Shown: positions 47,236 through 53,155 of the stretch, one piece after another
Layout: every line of letters starts with the position of its first letter
How positions within the stretch are numbered: the first letter of the stretch is position 1
Assembly (NCBI GenBank): GCA_021793295.1
Contig: JAJYTA010000009.1
Coordinates: 1-53,155, forward strand
Direction: 5' to 3'
DNA length: 53,155 bases
Source of the DNA: Actinomycetes bacterium
GTDB taxonomy: Bacteria; Actinomycetota; Actinomycetes; Jiangellales; Jiangellaceae
Notes under the pieces: model-generated
The model's database searches: none
Seen by the model: the letters and a program-made list of their open reading frames with translations, nothing else
What the model was told of the DNA's origin: nothing
Program-made: the position numbers and the translations under genes

Positions 47236-47267
47236 AGCGGGCCGGTCGCCTCGACTGGCCCGCTTTT
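47236..47267 (+). terminator. Rho-independent terminator after rpmA
   Basis: Stem AGCGGGCC with GGCCCGCT, extended inward by five pairs (GGTCG with CGACT, one G-U) and a CCT loop, followed by TTTT. It separates the ribosomal protein genes from obg. Confidence 0.85.
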
Positions 47268-47312
47268 CGTCGTCCAGCACATGTCGATCACATGAAGGGG
47301 TGAGGTGCAGCC

Positions 47313-48662
47313 ATGGCGATTCCGTCGTTCGTCGACCGCGTTGTGCTGCATCTGGCGGCCGGATCCGGTGGGCATGGCTGCATGTCGATCCATCGGGAGA
47401 AGTTCAAGCCGCTGGGTGGCCCCGACGGCGGCAATGGCGGGCGCGGTGGCGACATCGCGCTCGTCGTCGATCCCAGCGTCACGACGCTGCTGGACTACCA
47501 CCGCTCGCCGCACCGGAAGGCGCGCAACGGCACGCCGGGTGCGGGCAGCCACCGCAACGGCGCCGACGGCGAGGACGTCGTGCTGCCCGTGCCCGACGGC
47601 ACCGTCGTGACGACCCGTGACGGCGAACTGATCGCCGACCTCGTGGGCGCCGGCACTCGGATCGTCGTCGCCCGCGGCGGCGCCGGCGGGCTGGGCAACG
47701 CCGCGCTGGCGACGAGGCGGCGCCGCGCTCCCGGGTTCGCCCTGCTGGGCGAGCCCGGCGAGACGCTGGACGTCGTCCTCGAGCTCAAGAGCGTGGCCGA
47801 TGTCGGCCTGGTGGGCTTCCCCAGCGCCGGCAAGTCCAGTCTGATCGCGGCCATGTCGGCTGCCCGCCCCAAGATCGCGGACTACCCGTTCACCACCTTG
47901 GTGCCGAATCTCGGTGTGGTCGAGGCCGGCGACGTCCGGTTCACCGTCGCCGACGTTCCGGGCCTGATCGAGGGCGCGAGTGAGGGCCGTGGCCTGGGCC
48001 ACGAGTTCTTGCGCCACATCGAGCGATGCCAGGCGTTGGTCCACGTCGTCGACGGCGCCACCATCGAGCCCGGCCGCGACCCGGTCAGCGACATCGAGGT
48101 CATCGAAGCCGAGCTCGAACGGCACGGTGGTCTGTCCGACCGGCCGCGGCTGGTCGCGCTGAACAAGATCGACGTGCCGGACGCGCGCGACCTGGCCGAG
48201 ATGGTCCGCGCCGACGTCGAGGCGCTCGGCTGGCCGGTGTACCCGATCTCCGCCGTCACCGGCGAGGGCATGCGCGAGCTGGCGTTCGCGATGGCCGAAG
48301 CGGTCGAGACCGCGCGCGCGGCAGCGCCGCCGCCGGAGGCCACCCGCATCGTGTTGCGGCCCACCGCCGTCGACGACGCCGGGTTCACCGTCACCAAGGA
48401 AGGCGAGCGGTTCCGGGTCCGAGGCGCCAAGCCGGAGCGGTGGATTCATCAGACCGACTTCGCCAACGACGAGGCGGTCGGCTACCTCGCGGACCGCCTG
48501 GCGCGGTTGGGAGTCGAGACCGAGCTGGTCAAGGCCGGTGCGCAGCCAGGCGACGAGGTCGTCATCGGCGGCGAGGACGCCGTGGTGTTCGATTGGGAAC
48601 CCAGTGTGCATGCCGGCTCGGAACTGCTCGGCCCGCGTGGCACCGATTCCCGCCTCGGATGA
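47313..48662 (+). CDS. obgE: Obg family GTPase (CgtA)
   Basis: A 449-residue GTPase in 50S assembly and stress signalling. The glycine-rich Obg domain (1-160, GGNGGRGGD) precedes the G domain: G1 GFPSAGKSS (168-176), G3 [10 protein letters not shown]4 NKID (about 284). A C-terminal OCT domain (about 345-425) is followed by a short tail. Length is normal for actinobacteria. ATG 47313 has GGGGTGAGGTG upstream. proB follows directly. Confidence 0.97.
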   Translation: MAIPSFVDRVVLHLAAGSGGHGCMSIHREKFKPLGGPDGGNGGRGGDIALVVDPSVTTLLDYHRSPHRKARNGTPGAGSHRNGADGEDVVLPVPDGTVVTTRDGELIADLVGAGTRIVVARGGAGGLGNAALATRRRRAPGFALLGEPGETLDVVLELKSVADVGLVGFPSAGKSSLIAAMSAARPKIADYPFTTLVPNLGVVEAGDVRFTVADVPGLIEGASEGRGLGHEFLRHIERCQALVHVVDGATIEPGRDPVSDIEVIEAELERHGGLSDRPRLVALNKIDVPDARDLAEMVRADVEALGWPVYPISAVTGEGMRELAFAMAEAVETARAAAPPPEATRIVLRPTAVDDAGFTVTKEGERFRVRGAKPERWIHQTDFANDEAVGYLADRLARLGVETELVKAGAQPGDEVVIGGEDAVVFDWEPSVHAGSELLGPRGTDSRLG

Positions 48663-48672
48663 GGTGGGTGAG

Positions 48673-49809
48673 GTGAACGGTAGCGCTGGGCGCGAGGCGC
48701 TGGCCCAGGCACCCCGAGTGGTGGTCAAGGTCGGCTCGTCCTCGCTGACCACCACCCGTGGCGGCATCGACGACGCCAAGGTCGCGTCGCTGGTCGACAC
48801 GCTGGCCAAGCTGCGCGCCGCCGGCCGCGCCGTCGTGCTCGTCTCGTCCGGCGCCATCGCCGCTGGGCTGGCGCCGCTGGGCATGCCGAGCCGTCCCCGC
48901 GACCTCGCCCGTCAACAGGCGGCGGCCAGCGTCGGGCAGGGCCTGCTGATGGCCAACTACACCAGTGAGTTCGCCGCCCACGGACTGCAGGTCGGCCAGG
49001 TGTTGCTGACCGTCGACGACGTGACGCGCCGCGCGCACTACCGCAACGCGTACCGGACGCTGCACAAGCTGCTCGACCTGGGCGTGGTCCCGATCGTCAA
49101 CGAGAACGACACCGTCGCCACCCACGAGATCCGCTTCGGCGACAACGACCGCCTCGCCGCGTTGGTCGCGCAGCTGGTGCACGCGGACCTGTTGGTCCTG
49201 CTCTCCGACGTGGACGGGTTGTACGACAGCAATCCGCACCACCGCGAGGCCAAGCGGATCGCCGAGGTCCACGACGTCGGCGAGCTCGACGGCCTGGACC
49301 TCGGTTCGGCCGGGCGGTCCGGGCTGGGCAGCGGCGGAATGCAGACCAAGGTCGAGGCGGCGGCCATCGCGACGGGCTCCGGCATCGACGTGGTGCTGGC
49401 CTCGGCGCCGGAGGCCGCAGCCGTGCTGGCCGGTGACCAGGTCGGCACCTGGTTTCACCGCCGTGCGGCCCGTCGCTCCACACGGTTGCTGTGGCTGGAG
49501 CACGCCACCGACGGCCGAGGCAGCCTGACCCTGGACGCCGGGGCGGTGCGGGCGGTGGTCGAACGCGGCGCCTCGCTGTTGCCCGCCGGTATCACGGCGG
49601 TGGACGGGACATTCTCCGCCGGTGATCCGGTCGACCTGCTCGATACCGAGGGCACCCGGGTCGCGCGCGGACTGGTGAACTTCGACGCGGCCGAGCTGCC
49701 CGCCTTGCTCGGGCGCTCGACGAAGGAGCTGGCGCTCGAGTTGGGCCCGGCCTACGAGCGCGAGGTCGTGCACCGCGACGACATGGTGTTGCTGAAGCCG
49801 TCCCGGTGA
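48673..49809 (+). CDS. proB: Glutamate 5-kinase
   Basis: First step of proline synthesis: phosphorylates glutamate with ATP. A 378-residue protein with amino-acid kinase domain ([40 protein letters not shown]) and a C-terminal PUA domain (about 290-370). GTG 48673 is chosen because GAGGT at 48661-48665 is well placed; GTG 48664 is possible. It lies 10 bp after obg. Confidence 0.95.
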   Translation: MNGSAGREALAQAPRVVVKVGSSSLTTTRGGIDDAKVASLVDTLAKLRAAGRAVVLVSSGAIAAGLAPLGMPSRPRDLARQQAAASVGQGLLMANYTSEFAAHGLQVGQVLLTVDDVTRRAHYRNAYRTLHKLLDLGVVPIVNENDTVATHEIRFGDNDRLAALVAQLVHADLLVLLSDVDGLYDSNPHHREAKRIAEVHDVGELDGLDLGSAGRSGLGSGGMQTKVEAAAIATGSGIDVVLASAPEAAAVLAGDQVGTWFHRRAARRSTRLLWLEHATDGRGSLTLDAGAVRAVVERGASLLPAGITAVDGTFSAGDPVDLLDTEGTRVARGLVNFDAAELPALLGRSTKELALELGPAYEREVVHRDDMVLLKPSR

Positions 49810-49845
49810 CCGGTCGCGCCGAAGGGGTGTGCCGGTGGCCCGGAC

Positions 49846-49851
49846 TAGACT
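49846..49851 (+). promoter_or_regulatory. -10 box of a possible leaderless proA transcript
   Basis: TAGACT ends seven bases before ATG 49859. A ribosome site GGAGG at 49861-49865 instead suits GTG 49871, so both start modes may occur. Confidence 0.35.
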
Positions 49852-49858
49852 GCCGAAC

Positions 49859-51121
49859 ATGGAGGACGACGTGACCGTATCGGTGGCAGAGCTGGGTCGG
49901 CGCGCGCGTGTCGCGGCTGCCGACCTCGCCGTTCGCACGCGCGCGAACAAGGACGCGGCACTGCTGGCGATGGCCGAGGCGCTCGAGGCGAACGCCGGGT
50001 CGATCGTCACGGCCAACGCCGACGATGTCGCCCGGGCGCGCAGCGCCGGCACCAGCGAAGCGATCATCGACCGGCTTCGCCTCGACGAAGCACGTGTCGG
50101 CGCGATGGCTGACGGCCTGCGCCAGGTGGCGGGCCTGCCCGACCCGGTGGGTGAGGTGGTCCGCGGCTACGCGCTGCCCAACGGTCTACAGGTCAGTCAG
50201 CGGCGGGTGCCGTTCGGCGTCGTGGGCATCATCTACGAGGCTCGGCCCAACGTCACCGCCGACGCCGCAGGTCTGGCGCTCAAGAGCGGTAACGCCGTGC
50301 TGTTGCGCGGATCGTCCAGTGCCGCGGCGTCCAACGCCGCCATCGTCGACGTGCTGGCGCGGGCAGTCGCCGACGCGGGGCTGCCGGTCGACGCCGTCCA
50401 ACTGGTCCGGGGCGGGGGACACGACGCGGTCAAGCAGCTCATGCGGGCTCGCGGGTTGGTCGACGTGCTGATCCCGCGCGGTGGGGCCGGCTTGATCCGC
50501 AGCGTGGTCGAGGAGTCCACCGTGCCCGTCATCGAGACGGGCGTGGGCAACTGCCACGTGTACGTCGACGCCGACGCCGACCTCGCCCGCGCACTCGAGA
50601 TCGTCCTGAACGCCAAGGTCCAACGGCCCAGCGTGTGCAATGCCGCCGAGACCCTGCTCGTCCATGCCGACGTCGCTGACGCCTTCCTGCCCGGTGCGCT
50701 GGCCGCGCTGCGTGAGCACGGGGTGACGGTGCACGGTGACGAGCGTGTGCAGGGCTACCGCGACGACGTCGTGCCGGCCACCGATGACGACTGGGCGCAG
50801 GAGTACCTCTCGCTCGACCTCGCCGTGGCGGTCGTCGATTCGCTCGACGACGCCGTCAGCCACATCCGCCGGTGGGGCAGTGGTCACACTGAGGCCATCG
50901 TCACCGACTCGCTGGCGGCATCGCGCCGGTTCACCGCGACCACGGACTCCGCTGCGGTCATGGTGAACGCGTCGACCCGGTTCACCGACGGCGAGCAGCT
51001 GGGCTTCGGGGCCGAGATCGGCATCTCGACGCAGAAGCTGCATGCGCGTGGTCCGATGGGCCTGCCGGAGCTGACCACGACCACCTATGTCGTCACCGGC
51101 GACGGCCACGTCCGAAGCTGA
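49859..51121 (+). CDS. proA: Glutamate-5-semialdehyde dehydrogenase
   Basis: Second step of proline synthesis: NADPH reduction of glutamyl phosphate. 420 residues from ATG 49859 (416 from GTG 49871, close to E. coli at 417). Catalytic Cys lies in [12 protein letters not shown]; other marks are [16 protein letters not shown] and [10 protein letters not shown]. It sits 49 bp after proB with a promoter-like box in the gap. Confidence 0.96.
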   Translation: MEDDVTVSVAELGRRARVAAADLAVRTRANKDAALLAMAEALEANAGSIVTANADDVARARSAGTSEAIIDRLRLDEARVGAMADGLRQVAGLPDPVGEVVRGYALPNGLQVSQRRVPFGVVGIIYEARPNVTADAAGLALKSGNAVLLRGSSSAAASNAAIVDVLARAVADAGLPVDAVQLVRGGGHDAVKQLMRARGLVDVLIPRGGAGLIRSVVEESTVPVIETGVGNCHVYVDADADLARALEIVLNAKVQRPSVCNAAETLLVHADVADAFLPGALAALREHGVTVHGDERVQGYRDDVVPATDDDWAQEYLSLDLAVAVVDSLDDAVSHIRRWGSGHTEAIVTDSLAASRRFTATTDSAAVMVNASTRFTDGEQLGFGAEIGISTQKLHARGPMGLPELTTTTYVVTGDGHVRS

Positions 51122-51134
51122 CCTGAGCCTCGGA

Positions 51135-51140
51135 TAGGGT
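51135..51140 (+). promoter_or_regulatory. -10 box of a likely leaderless small-gene transcript
   Basis: TAGGGT ends seven bases before ATG 51148, with no ribosome site between. Confidence 0.35.
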
Positions 51141-51147
51141 GCACGGC

Positions 51148-51291
51148 ATGAACACGGTTGTCCTGCTGGCTGAACAGGCGCACGGCGATGACGGATTTCC
51201 GGCCTGGGGCTGGGGCGTCGGAGCGCTCACCATCCTGTTGGTGTTGCTCATCATCACCTTGATCTTCGGCAAGGGACGGCCCCACGCCTGA
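51148..51291 (+). CDS. 47-residue membrane protein
   Basis: A small gene between proA and nad[16 protein letters not shown] is followed by one transmembrane helix ([19 protein letters not shown]) and a short basic tail GKGRPHA. Small proteins of this form occur at this place in other actinobacteria. Function unknown. nadD starts 28 bp later. Confidence 0.75.
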   Translation: MNTVVLLAEQAHGDDGFPAWGWGVGALTILLVLLIITLIFGKGRPHA

Positions 51292-51319
51292 TGGGGCGGC
51301 GGACCCACGGTGTCAAGAG

Positions 51320-51916
51320 ATGAGCGAACGCAGGCGGCTGGGTGTGATGGGGGGCACGTTCGACCCCATCCACCACGGCCACCTGGTAGCCGCCAGCGAG
51401 GTCCGGCACTGGTTCGGCCTCGACGAGGTCGTTTTCGTGCCGACCGGCAGGCCGTGGCAGAAGGAGGAGCACGAGGTCTCCGCGGCCGAAGACCGCTACC
51501 TCATGACGGTCATCGCCACCGCGTCCAACCCGTCGTTCTCCGTCAGCCGCGTCGACATCGACCGTCCGGGCCTGACCTACACCGTCGACACGCTGCGCGA
51601 CCTGAAAGCGCAGCGCGGTGACGACACCGATCTGTACTTCATCACCGGTGCCGACGCGCTCACGCAGATCCTGTCGTGGCGCAACCACGATGAAGTGTTC
51701 GACCTCGCGCACTTCGTCGGCTGTACCAGGCCCGGGCATGTGCTGTCCGACGCCGGGCTACCGGAGGGCAAGGTGACCCTGGTCGAGGTGCCCGCCTTGG
51801 CGATATCGTCCAGCGAGTGCCGCGAACGGGTGAAGGCCGGCGAGCCGATCTGGTACCTGGTTCCGGAGGGAATCGTTCAGTACATCAACAAGCGCGGCCT
51901 GTACGTCCAGTCATGA
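51320..51916 (+). CDS. nadD: Nicotinate-nucleotide adenylyltransferase
   Basis: 198 residues; makes deamido-NAD from NaMN and ATP. The nucleotidyltransferase motif is [11 protein letters not shown] (about 11-21), with the second motif [10 protein letters not shown] near the C-terminus. ATG 51320 has a weak AAGAG upstream. It is followed by rsfS after 47 bp; the LytR-type gene often found here is absent. Confidence 0.96.
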   Translation: MSERRRLGVMGGTFDPIHHGHLVAASEVRHWFGLDEVVFVPTGRPWQKEEHEVSAAEDRYLMTVIATASNPSFSVSRVDIDRPGLTYTVDTLRDLKAQRGDDTDLYFITGADALTQILSWRNHDEVFDLAHFVGCTRPGHVLSDAGLPEGKVTLVEVPALAISSSECRERVKAGEPIWYLVPEGIVQYINKRGLYVQS

Positions 51917-51963
51917 GACGCTTGGGGAGCAGGGCACGCATGCACAAGAGGGGTCATTGAGGT

Positions 51964-52377
51964 TTGACAGCAACCGATCGCGCTGTAGAGCTCACGGTCG
52001 CAGCCGCCCAGGCTGCCGCCGACAAGCTGGCTGACGACATCGTCGCCTTCGACGTGTCCGATCAGCTGGCCATCACCGACGCGTTCCTGGTGTGCTCGGC
52101 CGGCAGCGATCGTCAGGTTCGTTCCATCGTCGACGCCATCGAGGAGCGGCTGCGTGACCTCGACGCCAAGCCGGTGCGGCGCGAGGGTGAGCGCGAGGGC
52201 CGGTGGGTGCTGCTCGACTACATCGACGTCGTGGTTCATGTGCAACACGCCGAAGACCGCGTGTTCTACGCACTGGAACGGCTGTGGAAGGACTGCCCCA
52301 CCATTCCGCTCCCGGACCAGCACGGCGCTGGGCAGAACGGCGCTGGGCAGAACGGCGCGGGCGGAGAGCAGGAGTGA
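51964..52377 (+). CDS. rsfS: Ribosome silencing factor RsfS
   Basis: 137 residues; binds L14 and blocks subunit joining in starvation. Core DIVAFDVSDQLAITDAFLVCSAGSDRQV and RWVLLDYIDVVVHV are typical. TTG is the only start at the family N-terminus. The tail holds two copies of a 15-bp unit (GAGQN). The stop overlaps the next GTG. Confidence 0.94.
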   Translation: MTATDRAVELTVAAAQAAADKLADDIVAFDVSDQLAITDAFLVCSAGSDRQVRSIVDAIEERLRDLDAKPVRREGEREGRWVLLDYIDVVVHVQHAEDRVFYALERLWKDCPTIPLPDQHGAGQNGAGQNGAGGEQE

Positions 52378-53009
52378 GCCGCAGGATCGTCCTGTGGCGG
52401 CACGGCCGGACCGAGTGGAACGCCGCAGGCCGGTTCCAAGGTCAGACCGATGTGGCCCTCGACGACGTCGGACGCGAACAGGCACGTGAGGCCGCCACCC
52501 GGCTGGCGGCCCTGTCTCCCGAACTGCTCGTCTCATCGGACCTGCAGCGCACCCGCGACACCACGGCGACTCTGGCCGACCTGGTCGGACTGGACGTCGA
52601 GCTGGATCCGCGACTGCGTGAGACCTACGCGGGGCAGTGGCAGGGCTGCACGTCTGCGCAGATCGCCGAACGCTGGCCCGACGACTACAAGGCTTGGCGC
52701 GCCGGCGACCCGTTGCTGCGCGTCGGCGGCGGTGAGACTCGACAGGAGGTGGCCGAGCGGATGTTCGCCGCGGTCACCGATGCCGCGGCGAAGCTGTCCG
52801 AGAACGGCCTGGCGGTGCTGACCTCCCATGGCGGCGCGGCCCGACTGGGCATCGCCGCACTGATAGGCCTTCCCCTGCACCGATTCACCAACGTGGGCGG
52901 GCTGTCGAACTGCTCGTGGTCGATGCTGCGCGAGGGCGACGACGGCTGGATTCTCGTCGAGCACAACGCCGGAACCCTGCCGACGCCAGTGGCCATCGAG
53001 GAGGGTTGA
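52374..53009 (+). CDS. Histidine phosphatase family protein
   Basis: 211 residues of the phosphoglycerate mutase-like superfamily. The phosphohistidine motif is LWRHGRTEWN (about 8-17); the second catalytic His is in TSHGGAAR. Substrate unknown; genes here are often annotated as phosphoglycerate mutase. GTG 52374 overlaps the rsfS stop. Confidence 0.92.
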   Translation: MSRRIVLWRHGRTEWNAAGRFQGQTDVALDDVGREQAREAATRLAALSPELLVSSDLQRTRDTTATLADLVGLDVELDPRLRETYAGQWQGCTSAQIAERWPDDYKAWRAGDPLLRVGGGETRQEVAERMFAAVTDAAAKLSENGLAVLTSHGGAARLGIAALIGLPLHRFTNVGGLSNCSWSMLREGDDGWILVEHNAGTLPTPVAIEEG

Positions 53010-53028
53010 GTCGACGGCGGGGGCGATT

Positions 53029-53057
53029 ATGACCTTCGGCCCACCGTCAGCTAAGCT
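53029..53057 (+). promoter_or_regulatory. Promoter of tRNA-Ala
   Basis: ATGACC (53029-53034), 17-bp spacer, TAAGCT (53052-53057), 19 bp before the tRNA. Confidence 0.45.
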
Positions 53058-53076
53058 AGCGGAGCCGATTCGGCAC

Positions 53077-53149
53077 GGGGCTGTGGCGCAGCTGGTAGCG
53101 CACCTCCATGGCATGGAGGGGGTCAGGGGTTCGAGTCCCCTCAGCTCCA
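53077..53149 (+). tRNA. tRNA-Ala(GGC)
   Basis: Cloverleaf of 73 nt. Acceptor GGGGCTG pairs with CAGCTCC, including the G3-U70 pair that marks tRNA-Ala. Anticodon stem CCTCC/GGAGG encloses ATGGCAT, anticodon GGC. Discriminator A; CCA is not encoded (CCC follows). Confidence 0.97.
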
Positions 53150-53155
53150 CCCCGC

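Overview
The window is chromosomal DNA from a high-GC actinobacterium. Evidence: strong GC bias at third codon positions, many GTG starts, ATGA/GTGA gene overlaps, DUF4233 after folC, GuaB1, RNase E/G next to rplU-rpmA-obg-proBA, and tandem ClpP1/ClpP2. The lineage cannot be fixed by eye; a Jiangellales- or Streptomyces-like order is plausible but unproven.

Layout: (1) 1-1374 is the edge of an integrative element: the tail of a small gene (position of xis), a tyrosine integrase and tRNA-Gly(TCC) carrying the presumed attachment site. (2) 1439-15368 is conserved core: tRNA-Pro(TGG), tig, clpP1, clpP2, clpX, a membrane metallophosphoesterase, guaB1, an MDR oxidoreductase, valS, folC, DUF4233 and, convergently, ndk. 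(3) 15596-24932 is a Tad/Flp-type pilus locus (SAF/CpaB-like, TadZ, TadA, TadB, TadC, Flp-like pilin, TadE, TadF, TadG-like). It ends in a 1004-residue membrane protein combining LysM with a SARP-type BTAD domain. (4) 25104-37223 is a type VII secretion-like region: a WXG100 protein, a 1553-residue EssC/EccC ATPase with FHA-like N-terminus, and two convergent operons. Each pairs a small WXG-like protein with a larger protein of one shared unknown family, plus lipoproteins or secreted proteins and a decayed lipoprotein copy. (5) 37436-53149 is core again: TIGR03960 radical SAM, an inserted trio (MBL-fold, PhzF, FAD oxidoreductase), TIGR03936, rne, rplU, rpmA, obg, proB, proA, a 47-residue membrane protein, nadD, rsfS, a histidine phosphatase and tRNA-Ala(GGC).

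The core blocks on both sides match a well-known actinobacterial gene order in which shape genes (mreBCD, pbp2, rodA) usually lie between ndk and the TIGR03960 gene. Here about 22 kb of surface-appendage and secretion genes sit there. The least described part is the pair of facing WXG-like/large-protein operons at 30356-37223, probably cargo or accessory factors of the adjacent EssC-like ATPase. Two copies of a 77-bp dispersed repeat (3202-3278 and 39363-39439) and a 22-bp tandem repeat upstream of the radical SAM gene are the main non-coding oddities.
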